The translations under genes and the position numbers were made by a program. From UBA2421 sp002343075 (GTDB taxonomy: Bacteria > Planctomycetota > Phycisphaerae > Tepidisphaerales > Tepidisphaeraceae), in contig CALJLN010000038.1 of assembly GCA_937982565.1 (NCBI GenBank), positions 62,001 to 126,000 of the forward strand: a stretch of DNA of 64,000 bases, written 5' to 3'. This document shows positions 1 to 9,320 of this stretch, in pieces. Positions within the stretch are counted from its first letter, which is position 1. Each line of letters starts with the position of its first letter. The notes under the pieces were generated by a model. The model did not search any database and was not told where the DNA came from. It saw only the letters and a list, made by a program, of their open reading frames with translations.

Positions 1-957
1 CAGCGGCTCGACCTCGTTGTATCGAATGAGGTTGACATTGGCGCGAAGCGTCTTGCATAGCCGGGCAAGCTCGCGGGCGTGTTCGGGGCGATCGTTCACA
101 TTGGACAGCAGAATATACTCCAACGTGATCTCACGGCCAGTTTTCGAGAAATAGTACCGACAGGCATCAAGAATCTCGGGCAGCGGGAAATGTTCCGCCC
201 ATGGAATCAGCTGTTTTCGAAGTGGCTCGTTGGGCGCGTGCAGTGAGAGTGCCAAGTTAAGCGGAAGCAATTCTTCGGCAAGTTGTCGAATCTTCGGGGG
301 CACGCCCACGGTACTGATCGTAATCCGTCGGGCACCTAGATTGAAGCACTGCGGATCATGCATGATTCGCACCGCCTGCATCACTTGGTTGTAATTGCTG
401 AGAGGTTCACCCATGCCCATAAAGACGACGTTCGTCACCCGAGCCGCTGGGACACACGGTTGCGCAGCCTTCGCCTGATCCACAGACTGTGTTTTTGCGA
501 GTACCTCATTTAAGTGCCAGATTTGCTCGACGATCTGCGCCGCCCCAAGCGAGCTTTTAAGACCATCCATGCCGCTCGCGCAGAACTTGCACCTGACCGG
601 GCACCCCACCTGCGAACTGACGCAGGCGGTACGTCGGTCGCCGTCGGGGATCATGACGGTTTCGGCATTTGATCCGCCGGGCCAAGTGATCAGGAGCTTG
701 ATCGTGCCGTCTTCGCTGATCTGCTGCTTGGTTATTGTTCCGGTGGCAAACTGAAACAACCTGGGAATGACCGCCCGGTCGTGGTGACTGAAATTGGTCA
801 TGCCTGAGGCGTCGACCACGCCCTTCGAATAAACCCAGTCAAGCAGTTGCTTGCCACGAAACTTGGGCCAGCCGAATACCTTGATAGCAGAGTCCACCTC
901 AGCGGATAGCATCCCAAAAAAATCGCGAACGGGAGGATGTTCGGGATTTGCTTGCAT
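1..957 (-). CDS. rlmN: 23S rRNA (adenine2503-C2)-methyltransferase RlmN, 3' end beyond window
   Basis: Radical SAM methyltransferase that methylates C2 of A2503 in 23S rRNA (and A37 in some tRNAs in the family). The frame is open from an ATG at 957 to the left edge, giving 319 residues without a stop, so the C-terminus with the second catalytic Cys lies outside. The 4Fe-4S motif CxxxCxxC is Cys119, Cys123 and Cys126 in a GCPVRCKFCASG context. The SAM-binding motif GMGEPLSNYNQ follows at about residue 190. The N-terminal part has the usual RlmN accessory domain (FRGKQLLDWVY). It is transcribed away from the sigma factor gene at 1073. Confidence 0.95.
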   Translation of the reverse strand, partial: MQANPEHPPVRDFFGMLSAEVDSAIKVFGWPKFRGKQLLDWVYSKGVVDASGMTNFSHHDRAVIPRLFQFATGTITKQQISEDGTIKLLITWPGGSNAETVMIPDGDRRTACVSSQVGCPVRCKFCASGMDGLKSSLGAAQIVEQIWHLNEVLAKTQSVDQAKAAQPCVPAARVTNVVFMGMGEPLSNYNQVMQAVRIMHDPQCFNLGARRITISTVGVPPKIRQLAEELLPLNLALSLHAPNEPLRKQLIPWAEHFPLPEILDACRYYFSKTGREITLEYILLSNVNDRPEHARELARLCKTLRANVNLIRYNEVEPL

Positions 958-1072
958 ACGATTAAGTCATCGGTCCGCAGGGGCTCTGTGGACGCATTCA
1001 CAATCGACTGGCGGTTTTTGGTTGATTCTCTTAACCTTGAAACCAAAGTAACGGTTGTTGCGGGACTGTTCA

Positions 1073-1816
1073 ATGCAAACCATGGGAACAAATTCGACAT
1101 CCCCGAATACCTCTCCGCTGGAGCACCCTGCAAGTGCGCCGGACAAGAACCCAACGGCGCGGGGTGCAATCGTCGGTCCGTCTGGGGAAGGTACCGACGA
1201 ACAGTTGCTGACAGCTCACCAGAGCGGCGATTCAGAGGCGTTCGCCACTCTTGTGAAGAGATACGAGAGGGAACTCTATCTGTTTCTTGTCCGGTTCATG
1301 GGAGATCGGACCGGCGCAGAAGATATCTTTCAAGAGGCATTTCTGCAGGTGTATCAGTCTGCAGATCAGTTCGACCCTAGTAAACGCTTTCGGCCCTGGC
1401 TCTTTACAATTGCCGCGAACAAGGCGCGCGACCAGATGCGTGCCAACTCTCGTCGGCCTACCAGTCCGTTGCAGGCAAGCATAAGCCCAGGTGACGATGA
1501 GTCGGGCGAGTACCTGGACTTGATGAAGGCTGCCGCCGATTTACCGGACGCCGGCTTGCAGCAGGCAGAGTTGCGGGCAAAGGTGCAAGCGGTCGTCGAG
1601 GGAATGCCTGTTCATTTGAAAGAGATTCTGTTGCTCTCATATTTCCATGAGTTTGCTTATAAACAGATCAGCGAGATCTTGGACATTCCGCTGGGAACGG
1701 TAAAATCTCGGTTACACGCTTCTGTGGCCTATTTTGCGGACAAATGGCGGTCGTCCAGCCCCGACAATCCACCACGATCGGGCAATATCGTGGGTTTTCA
1801 ACCGACAAAAAAATAA
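1073..1816 (+). CDS. ECF-type RNA polymerase sigma factor
   Basis: Sigma-70 family, extracytoplasmic-function type, 247 aa. Region 2 spans about residues 55-125 (FATLVKRYERELYLF, GAEDIFQEAFLQVY, RPWLFTIAANKARDQMR). Region 4 spans about 172-225 and ends in the helix-turn-helix LDIPLGTVKSRLHASV. No region 1 or 3 is present. The first 50 residues are a Ser/Pro/Thr-rich extension. ATG at 1073 is chosen over an in-frame TTG at 1055; ATG at 1082 is also possible. No membrane anti-sigma gene follows. Instead a small unrecognised protein lies 208 bp downstream. The regulon cannot be told from sequence. Confidence 0.93.
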   Translation: MQTMGTNSTSPNTSPLEHPASAPDKNPTARGAIVGPSGEGTDEQLLTAHQSGDSEAFATLVKRYERELYLFLVRFMGDRTGAEDIFQEAFLQVYQSADQFDPSKRFRPWLFTIAANKARDQMRANSRRPTSPLQASISPGDDESGEYLDLMKAAADLPDAGLQQAELRAKVQAVVEGMPVHLKEILLLSYFHEFAYKQISEILDIPLGTVKSRLHASVAYFADKWRSSSPDNPPRSGNIVGFQPTKK

Positions 1817-2024
1817 TTTTTCCGGGTAGAACTTCGACGGGTTTCCATCGTATGTATGAAAGAACGACACGTCTGCCAGATTGTATTTTGGAGTGGGATT
1901 TTCGCACCTGTGATGTAGCACCTAGGACCAGTCCCAGTGCTGGTTGATTTTCGGTCGTGTCACATTTTGCAGAAGTTGGCTCGGCGGCGATGGTGCCGCT
2001 CTCCACTCTGATTTCGGGGAACGA

Positions 2025-2315
2025 ATGAATTCGAAGAACCTCAGCAGTCGCGACGGTGCCGCCGTCGACGCTATTTTCATGAATGGTCGAGATATGGATG
2101 CCTCAGTTCCTGGTTCACCTGACGATGCAGCCCGAATCAGGGCAGCTTACAAAGTACTTTCACCGTTGAGCTTGCTAAATGACGACGCTGAGAGAGTGCC
2201 CGCAGATCTTGCCGTGCGCACCATCAAGTCTATCAAATCTGGGAATCGGGCGAATGCTGGGTATCGGGCTGTGAACGAAGGACGCCAAGGCACTGGCGAT
2301 TCGACGATTTCGTAA
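2025..2315 (+). CDS. Small hypothetical protein downstream of ECF sigma factor
   Basis: 96 aa, ATG at 2025 preceded by a GGGGAACGA stretch that could serve as ribosome binding site. No signal peptide or membrane segment. Composition is Asp/Ala/Ser-rich, with a helical central part (DDAARIRAAYKVLSPL) and a second helix (PADLAVRTIKSIKSG). I do not recognise a named family. The layout recalls short soluble proteins next to sigma factors in planctomycetes, so a regulatory role toward the sigma factor is possible, but this is inference from position only. Confidence 0.55.
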   Translation: MNSKNLSSRDGAAVDAIFMNGRDMDASVPGSPDDAARIRAAYKVLSPLSLLNDDAERVPADLAVRTIKSIKSGNRANAGYRAVNEGRQGTGDSTIS

Positions 2316-2481
2316 CGGCTATTGCTCCGTAATTTTAAAGGCTCCGCGGGTACCGCGCGAGCGACCTCTATTCGAGGCGACTTACAGGTCAGGTGCTCGG
2401 ACGTGCTGGTTAGGTGCTTGGCAGAGTGGTAGAATCTGCGTCTGCATCTGCCTTCTCGACCGATCACTCGTCACTCATCCG

Positions 2482-2838
2482 TCAATCATCGTCGTTTTGG
2501 TCGGTTTCGGCCATCTCGGAAACATCTCGCGCGTCGTCGTCGATGATCACGCCCCCGGCGCTGAGTTTTCCCTTCATGACACGGCCAATCTTGAACTTGA
2601 CTGTACGCTTCTCTGGAACCTCAACCGGTTCAAGCGTCTTGGGATTCTGTGCGCGGCGCTTTTTGCGGACTTTGGTCTCAAAGACGCCAAAGTCACGAAA
2701 CTCAAGCCGGTTGCCCTTGGCTAGTTCGGCTATCACTTCATCGAGGAATTGCTGCACCACACGCTTAACGATTGCTCGCTTATCGGTAGTTGCTTCGGAA
2801 ATTCGGTCGATGAGTTCTTTCTTGGTTACCGTGGCCAT
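2482..2838 (-). CDS. HU/IHF family DNA-binding protein
   Basis: Histone-like nucleoid protein, 118 aa. Residues 1-92 form the HU fold: helical dimerisation part (MATVTKKELIDRISEAT), then the DNA-binding arm with FRDFGVFETKVRKKRRAQNPKT. A 25-residue acidic tail (DDDARDVSEM...DQNDDD) extends beyond the usual 90-95 aa. Acidic tails are uncommon in HU and could modulate DNA affinity. It is a single gene on the minus strand, and its upstream region has an AT-rich TATTATACC stretch that could be a -10 element. Confidence 0.93.
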   Translation of the reverse strand: MATVTKKELIDRISEATTDKRAIVKRVVQQFLDEVIAELAKGNRLEFRDFGVFETKVRKKRRAQNPKTLEPVEVPEKRTVKFKIGRVMKGKLSAGGVIIDDDARDVSEMAETDQNDDD

Positions 2839-3049
2839 AGAGCCCCGAGAGAATGAGTTAAACGTAGGTATAATAGCGACTTAGACTGATTCTCGCACCG
2901 TCGCCGGTGTTTTGCAAGTCAATAATCGAAGGACGTCGACCGCCCTGACACGATCGAGAGCTAAGCCTCTGTAGAATCACGACTTTTGTCAAAATACTGG
3001 GCAGAAGCCAACAGCATACCCCCTGCGAGCGGTAGGCAACCGATAAGCA

Positions 3050-3400
3050 CTAGCGTTCGATGACTCCGACCCGCGTGCTAATGGCCCGACGCTCATAGCG
3101 GTCGTAGTGGCCCCCGCCATGGCCGTAACCGCCGCCGAAGCGTTGGTTGTCGTCGGTTCGCAGCCAAAAGTACTCGCGCACCAGGGACTCATAACCAATG
3201 AACGCGCGGGGGCGGCGATACTCGCGGTCTGCAACAAAGTCGATCGGTGCGCTTAGATCACGCACTGGGGCGGCATAGGCCAGTGCCGCAGCGGGCTGGT
3301 CTTCGTAGATCACCAACACAACCGGTTCTGCCTCGGGCTTCGTGGAGGCGCAGCCGACGAGTAGGCCTAGTCCGAGGATGCAAATAACGCTCCGGCTCAT
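3050..3400 (-). CDS. Putative small lipoprotein, Gly/His/Tyr-rich C-terminus
   Basis: 116 aa from the ATG at 3400 (an in-frame ATG six codons upstream gives a poorer signal). The N-terminus is a lipoprotein signal, MSRSVICILGLGLLVGC, with lipobox LVGC and Cys17 as the acylated residue. The mature part carries no recognised domain; it has a REYRRPRAF segment and a Gly/His/Tyr-rich stretch (GGGYGHGGGHYDRY). Probably attached to a membrane. Function unknown. It stands alone between HU and cysE on the same strand. Confidence 0.6.
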   Translation of the reverse strand: MSRSVICILGLGLLVGCASTKPEAEPVVLVIYEDQPAAALAYAAPVRDLSAPIDFVADREYRRPRAFIGYESLVREYFWLRTDDNQRFGGGYGHGGGHYDRYERRAISTRVGVIER

Positions 3401-3535
3401 GCGATTGCACCATAACAAAGCCGGTGCCGAAGCGGTCTAACTATGATTCTGCGCGTCAATCGCTCCACATGTTGCAAGGATGCAACACCGCAGTGTTGTG
3501 CCCGTGCAGCGCCGCTGCCTCGCTTTGCGAACGTG

Positions 3536-4513
3536 TTAGATCACAAAGTCGAGGGGATCATGGGTGGACGCCCGTGCTTCACGTCTTCGCTTCCCCCGCT
3601 GCCGCATATGCAGTTTAGGCGGTTCAGTCGTCACAACGTGCATAGCCGGAATGCTCGCGGTAATGAAGAGATTGCCGCCGATTACTGTTCCTTTCCCGAT
3701 GACTGTCTCTCCTCCAAGAATTGTCGCACCGGCATAGATGGTGACTTCGTCCTCAATCGTGGGGTGCCTCTTCTGCCCCCGAAGGAGCTGACCAAATGCA
3801 GGCGCGAGCGCCCCGAGCGTGACGCCTTGATAAATTTTAACGTTGTCCCCGATGACCGTTGTTTCACCGACCACTACACCTGTCCCGTGATCGATCATCA
3901 GCCCACTTCCAAGTGTCGCTCCAGGATGGATGTCAATTCCAGTGCGCCCGTGCGCCCACTCGGTCATGATGCGCGGGAGAAGCGGTACCTGAAGCCGGTA
4001 AAACTCGTGCGCCAGGCGTTGAACGGTGATCGCCATCAGGCCGGGGTAAGAGAAAATGGTCTCGTCGGTGTTGATCGCCGCCGGATCGCCATCGAAGGCT
4101 GCTTGGACATCACTCGCGAGTAAGGCGCGCACGGACGGAATCCGCGTCATGAACTGCCGCACAATTTCGCGGGCGGAGTCGTCACACTCAGCGCATCTCC
4201 CAGACCGCTGATCGGTGGCAATGTTCTCCCGGTATCGCAGGCAGCAGCGTACTTGGTCGTACAACACTTCGTTCAACCGGGCGACGACTGACGTCACGTG
4301 CTCCGGTAAGTTGGCACTGGTTAAATCGCGTTTCCCAAAGTATCCGGGAAAGACGAGTTGTCGGAGCAAGTCGATTGCCAGCACAATCTGCTCACGGTCA
4401 GGTAGATTTACGCGGTTGAGGTGTTGGAGTCGAGGCTCGTCATGGATGCTCTTGACAATTGCATCGACCGCTGGCGCGATCTCATCGTTGATTGGATTGC
4501 GATCCGTCTTCAT
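3536..4513 (-). CDS. cysE: Serine O-acetyltransferase
   Basis: Transfers acetyl from acetyl-CoA to L-serine to make O-acetylserine, the first step of cysteine synthesis. About 325 aa from ATG 4513 (MKTDRNPIND); an in-frame ATG at 4531 would add six residues. The N-terminal half is helical. The C-terminal left-handed beta-helix has hexapeptide repeats (IHPGATLGSGLMIDHGTGVV, GDNVKIYQGVTLGA, DEVTIYAGATILGGETVIG). The IDHGTG segment supplies the active-site Asp/His. The length and long N-terminal domain resemble the EpsC/plant-like branch. No cysK is adjacent. The gene is divergent from the phosphohexomutase at 4586. Confidence 0.9.
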   Translation of the reverse strand: MKTDRNPINDEIAPAVDAIVKSIHDEPRLQHLNRVNLPDREQIVLAIDLLRQLVFPGYFGKRDLTSANLPEHVTSVVARLNEVLYDQVRCCLRYRENIATDQRSGRCAECDDSAREIVRQFMTRIPSVRALLASDVQAAFDGDPAAINTDETIFSYPGLMAITVQRLAHEFYRLQVPLLPRIMTEWAHGRTGIDIHPGATLGSGLMIDHGTGVVVGETTVIGDNVKIYQGVTLGALAPAFGQLLRGQKRHPTIEDEVTIYAGATILGGETVIGKGTVIGGNLFITASIPAMHVVTTEPPKLHMRQRGKRRREARASTHDPLDFVI

Positions 4514-4585
4514 CCCCTGATAATAGTACAACAGAATGCAGATGGCATAGTTTGGTCTCTTTTGACCGCATATACGAAGGGTTTC

Positions 4586-5971
4586 ATGGACGCATTGATG
4601 ATCGGTGTTTCGGGTATGCGCGGCACAGTCGGCGGGACGCTCACGCCGGCGGTTCTGATGCAGATGTCAGCAGCCTTTGCCGCCTGGCTGAAGCAGACCT
4701 CACCGACGGGCAAGCCCCTGAAGGTGGCTTTTGGCCGGGACACACGGCCATCGGGCCCGTTCGTTCGCGACGCCGTCCTCGCAACGCTGCACGCAAGCGG
4801 CATTCAGACCATCGATCTTGATATCGTTACCACGCCAACAGTGGCAATCATGACCAGGCTTTTGGAGGCCGACGCCGGCATCGTCGCCACTGCCAGCCAT
4901 AATCCGATCGATTGGAATGGCGTAAAGTTGCTCACGCGCGACGGTGTCGCCCCGCCAGGTGAGGCGGTGAAGCGAATTCGTGAGCTTTACGATGCGCACG
5001 AAAGCAGCTACGTCCGGGTCGCGGAACTCCAGCAACCAACTCGGAACATGGAGGGGCACTCCTACCATATCCGGCGGGTGCTGGAACTGGTGGATGTGCT
5101 TGGCATTAGCAGCAAGCGTTTCAAGGTGGTACTTGACAGTGTAAATGGCGCCGGATGCGTGCCCACTCATACACTCCTGAGCAAGCTCGGCTGTCAGGTT
5201 GTGCATATCAATGGCGAACCGACGGGCCGATTTGCCCATGAACCTGAGCCGACCGAAGGGAACCTCGGCGGCCTTTGCAGTGAAGTAAAGCGTCAGCGTG
5301 CCGTCTGCGGGTTGGCACAGGACCCCGATGCTGATCGATTGGCGATTGTCGATGAGCATGGCAGCTATATTGGTGAGGAGTACACCCTGGCGCTATGTGC
5401 GAAATGGGTCTTGAGCAAGCGCAAAGGTATCGCCGTCGCAAACCTATCCACCAGCCGAATGCTCGATGACATCGCCGCCGAGAACGGTGCGACCGTGCTT
5501 CGCACGCCAACGGGAGAGGCCAACGTCATCGAAGCAATGCTCAAACACAACGCCATCATCGGCGGCGAGGGCAACGGCGGCGTGATTGACCCGCGTGTCG
5601 TTCCCGGTCGTGATAGCCTCACCGGCATTGCCCTCATTATGCAGCTCATGTCGGCCACAGGAAAAACGATCAGTCAGTTGGTTAACGAAATTCCTCGCTA
5701 CGAGATAGTAAAGACCAAGTTTCCGTGCGGTAGAGAAGACGCCGAGCGCGCCGTGCGTGCCATACATGGCGCATATGCGAGAGAGACGATCGACATGCAA
5801 GACGGTATTCGTATCGACTTTGAAGCGCAGCGAGCCTGGGTCAATGCGCGTGCGAGTAACACCGAGCCAATCATGCGCATTATTGCCGAAGCGCCCGAGA
5901 AGTCGGTGGGTGAGAAGCTCATCGCCGACGTGCAATCGGTCGTCGAGGCGGCCCTCCAGCAGCCAACCTGA
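4586..5971 (+). CDS. glmM: Phosphoglucosamine mutase / phosphohexomutase, archaeal-type
   Basis: Alpha-D-phosphohexomutase, 461 aa from ATG 4586 (MDALMIGVSG); the frame stays open upstream but that part overlaps cysE. All four family motifs are present: phosphoserine loop TASHNP with Ser104, Mg-binding DPDADR at 246-251, sugar-binding GEGNGG at 327-332, and phosphate-binding RASNTEPI near the C-terminus. The sugar loop GEGNGGVI is the form seen in archaeal GlmM/phosphomannomutase proteins and differs from the GEQSGH of bacterial GlmM, so the substrate could be glucosamine-6-P, mannose-6-P or glucose-6-P. It could feed peptidoglycan/UDP-GlcNAc or polysaccharide synthesis. Confidence 0.85.
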   Translation: MDALMIGVSGMRGTVGGTLTPAVLMQMSAAFAAWLKQTSPTGKPLKVAFGRDTRPSGPFVRDAVLATLHASGIQTIDLDIVTTPTVAIMTRLLEADAGIVATASHNPIDWNGVKLLTRDGVAPPGEAVKRIRELYDAHESSYVRVAELQQPTRNMEGHSYHIRRVLELVDVLGISSKRFKVVLDSVNGAGCVPTHTLLSKLGCQVVHINGEPTGRFAHEPEPTEGNLGGLCSEVKRQRAVCGLAQDPDADRLAIVDEHGSYIGEEYTLALCAKWVLSKRKGIAVANLSTSRMLDDIAAENGATVLRTPTGEANVIEAMLKHNAIIGGEGNGGVIDPRVVPGRDSLTGIALIMQLMSATGKTISQLVNEIPRYEIVKTKFPCGREDAERAVRAIHGAYARETIDMQDGIRIDFEAQRAWVNARASNTEPIMRIIAEAPEKSVGEKLIADVQSVVEAALQQPT

Positions 5972-5984
5972 CCCATTCACAGGC

Positions 5985-7364
5985 TCATTCCGCCCCGCCA
6001 GGCAGAAGAAAGTGCATATTCTGGTGAACTGCGATCGTCATAATGATCGTGCAAATCAGAATGATCCATTGCAGATGCCGAGATCGCTTTGACATCGATT
6101 CTGCAGTAAGTATCGCAACTAGGGGCATCATGAATATCCACACCCGCGCGGTTTCACCTGGAAGCAGCGATGAGGCTGCCACGCAGAGGATTTGGCATGC
6201 CGTCAGAAATGCGAGCGGACGATTCAGCAATCTGACCGCAGTTGCCAGGTAGATTGGTGCGATCCAACCGAGACCCAAAAAAAAGTCGGTGAGATCAAAT
6301 ATGGCAGTTGCTGGGTAAGGTCGATCAGCAGCGTACCGTGTGAGAAGGGTTCGTTGATTTGCAAGTGCCTGTGAGAAAGCTTGAATAGGGTCAAAGCCGG
6401 TCAAGGCATACAGGAACGCATAAAACGTCACCATTGACGTAAGTGCAATCACCGAGGCAACGATTGCTCGCCGGAGTCGCTCTGAGAATCGCGAGTGGGA
6501 TCGCGCACTTGCCGGAACGGTTCCGACCGATAGTACCATGAAAGCACCAATCACCAACACGTTGTAAGTAATCAACGTCGCTGCGAATAGAGTGGCACCA
6601 AGCCCAATCGCAGCGAAAACTCTTCGCGGCCGCATGGCGATCATCCAGAGGGCAATCAGAGAACACGCGAGTGTCGGGTAAAATGGGTCGAACATGGGCC
6701 AGAACAGTGCAAAACCAGGGAAAATACTGAGGAGGCCAGCAGCGGTGACCGCGGCAGAGGTGTTTAGCCCCATCGTTCGCCCCAGCCCCCATGTTGCGAT
6801 AACCGATAGTGCCGAGAGCAGTGCTTGCCCCAATGCTGCTGCGATTGCAGCCTCTGACGTGAAACCAAACCATCGAATCCAGAACATGTGGTAGAGAATT
6901 GGCCCAGGTGGCTTAGATTGAGAGTGCACTTGAAACATCGGACTTATTTGATGGTAGACGGCAAGCACTCCGTCCTCAGCCGCGAGGGCGCCAGCATCAG
7001 TAAAATAGCCGGTTGCATGAGCGTCGGTGACGATAAGAACCGGAAAATCAAAGTTAACCCCCTTGGACAATGTAAAACCTACCGCCAACTTCAATGAGAC
7101 TGCCCCAATTGATATCAGCGTGAGTGCAATTGCCGAATTTGCGCCCCTCCAACACAGAGCCATTCCAACAACTACCGGACTCGCCCCGAGCAAGAGGCTG
7201 CCAGCGGCACTGGCAAACTCCAGTCGCCTCCAGTGCCACTTCCAATACCAAGGCCCGTTCGGGCCCGGCGTGTGGAGGTAAAGGAGCACCAGCAGCAATC
7301 CGGTTGCGATGAGCAAAACAGCCGACGTTCGCCGATCTCGAAGATACGTCTCACTGGCACCCAT
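5985..7364 (-). CDS. Multi-pass membrane protein, GT-C glycosyltransferase-like
   Basis: 459 aa and strongly hydrophobic, with roughly ten predicted membrane segments beginning at about residue 14 (SAVLLIATGLLLVLLYL). A large non-membrane loop at about 100-160 contains FTDAGALAAEDGVLAVYHQ and SKPPGPILYH, which recall the first extracytoplasmic loop of dolichyl-phosphate-mannose-type glycosyltransferases. No firm family signature was seen. It starts 6 bp after the epimerase gene on the same strand, so both are probably one operon acting in surface polysaccharide or glycoprotein synthesis. Convergent with the phosphohexomutase gene. Confidence 0.6.
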   Translation of the reverse strand: MGASETYLRDRRTSAVLLIATGLLLVLLYLHTPGPNGPWYWKWHWRRLEFASAAGSLLLGASPVVVGMALCWRGANSAIALTLISIGAVSLKLAVGFTLSKGVNFDFPVLIVTDAHATGYFTDAGALAAEDGVLAVYHQISPMFQVHSQSKPPGPILYHMFWIRWFGFTSEAAIAAALGQALLSALSVIATWGLGRTMGLNTSAAVTAAGLLSIFPGFALFWPMFDPFYPTLACSLIALWMIAMRPRRVFAAIGLGATLFAATLITYNVLVIGAFMVLSVGTVPASARSHSRFSERLRRAIVASVIALTSMVTFYAFLYALTGFDPIQAFSQALANQRTLLTRYAADRPYPATAIFDLTDFFLGLGWIAPIYLATAVRLLNRPLAFLTACQILCVAASSLLPGETARVWIFMMPLVAILTAESMSKRSRHLQWIILICTIIMTIAVHQNMHFLLPGGAE

Positions 7365-7370
7365 TGGAGT

Positions 7371-8324
7371 CTAAAGCAAGGACTCCGCCCGCATCCACTC
7401 AACAAACCGCCGCAGTCCCTCTTCAACCATGACCTTTGGTTTGTACCCAATTAGTCGAGCGGCCTTACTGACGTCGGCGTAGGTGACAATTGGTTCACTC
7501 GCGGGTGCGGGCCTATCGATGAAATGAGCTCTTTTCCCCACCAGATCCTCAATAATCTCGACGAAACGCACATTTTCGACCGGATTGCCGCAGCCGAGGT
7601 TCATAATCTCAAATCCCATGGGTGAGTCGAGCGTGGCGACAAACCCATCGACAATGTCATCAATGTAGGTCCAGTCCCGCTTCATTTTGCCCCCGTTGTA
7701 GAGCGTGATAGGTTCGCCGCGCGCGATGGCGGCGACCCACTGCCAGGGCATCATGTCAGGCCGGCCATGCGGGCCGTACACATTGAAAAATCGCAAGACG
7801 GTGATTGGCACGCCGTACAAATGATGGTGGCTATGCGCGAACAACTCCATTGCGCGCTTGCTTGCGGGATAGGGGGCGAGTGGCCTGTCGGCGGGAGCAG
7901 ATTCGTTGAACGGAACGGGGGTATCAGCCCCATAGAGACTGCCTGTACTGGCAAGAACACAAAGCGGATTGCCGTTATGCCGCGCAGCGTCGATCAGATT
8001 CAGGCTCCCCTGTACGTTGTGCTCCCCATAAATCAGCGGGTGCTCAATGCTGTATCGAACCGCCGCCATCGCGGCGAGGTGAGCGACCGCATCTGGCTTG
8101 TGCGATGCAAAATGTTCCCGAAGTCGTCCCGCGTCGCGCAAATCAGCTTCTATAATCTTGAAGTTTGCGTGGTTCTTGATATCGCGTAGGTGACGCTCTT
8201 TATGAACGCGTGGGTAGTAATCGTTGAAATTATCCAGTCCAATGACGCTGTCACCGCGATCAAGCAACCGCCTGCTGAGTCGGCTTCCGACGAAGCCCGC
8301 GGCACCCGTGATTAGAACTTGCAT
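7371..8324 (-). CDS. NAD-dependent sugar-nucleotide epimerase/dehydratase
   Basis: Extended short-chain dehydrogenase, 317 aa. The Rossmann motif GAAGFVG is at residues 7-13. DNFNDYY at 31-37 is typical of UDP-glucuronate 4-epimerases. The catalytic pair YPASK has Tyr152 and Lys156. FFNVYGPHGRPDM matches the substrate loop of the same group. Likely reaction: C4 epimerisation of a UDP-sugar such as UDP-glucuronate. The start ATG at 8324 has a good site, AGGAG, 7 nt upstream. It is the first gene of a pair with the GT-C protein 6 bp downstream. Confidence 0.88.
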   Translation of the reverse strand: MQVLITGAAGFVGSRLSRRLLDRGDSVIGLDNFNDYYPRVHKERHLRDIKNHANFKIIEADLRDAGRLREHFASHKPDAVAHLAAMAAVRYSIEHPLIYGEHNVQGSLNLIDAARHNGNPLCVLASTGSLYGADTPVPFNESAPADRPLAPYPASKRAMELFAHSHHHLYGVPITVLRFFNVYGPHGRPDMMPWQWVAAIARGEPITLYNGGKMKRDWTYIDDIVDGFVATLDSPMGFEIMNLGCGNPVENVRFVEIIEDLVGKRAHFIDRPAPASEPIVTYADVSKAARLIGYKPKVMVEEGLRRFVEWMRAESLL

Positions 8325-8435
8325 CCGTGCTCCTGACGTACTACTCGATCTTGATTACCGATCGGATTGTCTGTCTTACGAACGTGAATGCAAGCAGTTG
8401 TTGGGCGAGCCAGGCACGCGAACGGTACAGGGGCA

Positions 8436-9320
8436 CTACCTTGGCATAGTGATGTAGATGTACTTCTGCCCCGAATCAAGGGTGACTGTCTCGCCAATCG
8501 ATTCGTGATGCTGTTTTTGCCACTCGAACAGGCGCTTTCGATCTTCGACTTTGTCTGGAACTTCAACCACCACAGACATAACAAACCGACCGCCGAGCAC
8601 GCAAACCTTTTGCGCGCCCGCTCGATAGATTTCGTCAATCTTTGCCTGGGCTTGCCGCTGATTGTACCGGCCGAGAAGGCGTTGTTCATCGCGGGCAAGC
8701 CATTCGCGCGCCTCGGTAGTTGCGGTCTGCTTTAGCTTAGATTCGATTTCAGCATCTTCTGCAGTCAGGCCGGCTACCGCCGTCGGGGCGGAACTACGGT
8801 TGCCACGAAATGCCAGAAATGCAGTCGCGACCAGCAGCAGTACCGCCAGAATTGCTAGATATCGAAGAACTACAGCCTGCCGCGGCTCGTCTGGAAGATG
8901 TCGTGCTGGAGCGGCAGGTGGCACATAGGGCGACGCGGTCGCGGGCCTATTGACGGTCGCAGGGGTGGGTGCGTCGAACGCTGTGTGCGCGGGTACCGGA
9001 CCATGAGGCTTCTTGGTGTACTCTCCCGTCTTCACATTGTATCCGCACCCCACACACACGACCCCACCAAACTCGATCGGGCGGCCGCACATCGGGCATG
9101 GCAACTGGAAAAGCGAATCGTCCAAGTTCACCCTGGCAGTGCGTGCTGCAGGCGAGACTTCATCTGAAGGAGCAAGGGCGTAAACACTGTCAGTTTGTGG
9201 CGCTGCGCTCGGCACGGGCATGACGTGTCCACAGGTGCAGCGGACATCGTGGCCGGCCAACTGCTGTTGCCAGATGTACTCCTTTCCGCATTGTGAACAA
9301 ACGATGTTGCCGGTTGCCAT
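8436..9320 (-). CDS. Zinc-ribbon membrane protein of unknown function
   Basis: 294 aa from ATG 9320 (MATGNIVCSQ). There are two Cys clusters: Cys8/Cys11 with Cys28/Cys30 (first ribbon), and Cys75/Cys78 with Cys89/Cys92 (second ribbon, CPMCGRPIE and CVGCGYNVKTGE). The ribbon containing GYNVKTG is frequent in planctomycete proteins. A Pro/Ala-rich linker leads to one membrane segment at about 155-178 (YLAILAVLLLVATAFLAF). The C-terminal domain of about 110 residues is unrecognised. Topology would place the ribbons in the cytoplasm. An upstream in-frame start at 9422 is less likely. Confidence 0.65.
   Translation of the reverse strand: MATGNIVCSQCGKEYIWQQQLAGHDVRCTCGHVMPVPSAAPQTDSVYALAPSDEVSPAARTARVNLDDSLFQLPCPMCGRPIEFGGVVCVGCGYNVKTGEYTKKPHGPVPAHTAFDAPTPATVNRPATASPYVPPAAPARHLPDEPRQAVVLRYLAILAVLLLVATAFLAFRGNRSSAPTAVAGLTAEDAEIESKLKQTATTEAREWLARDEQRLLGRYNQRQAQAKIDEIYRAGAQKVCVLGGRFVMSVVVEVPDKVEDRKRLFEWQKQHHESIGETVTLDSGQKYIYITMPR

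Noticed and set aside
3483..3498. 6 bp hairpin CAACAC/GTGTTG after cysE
   Set aside because: Short stem and no T-run on the minus strand; not enough for a terminator call.
3443..4123. Long plus-strand frame opposite cysE
   Set aside because: Shadow of the serine acetyltransferase, whose motifs are clear on the minus strand.
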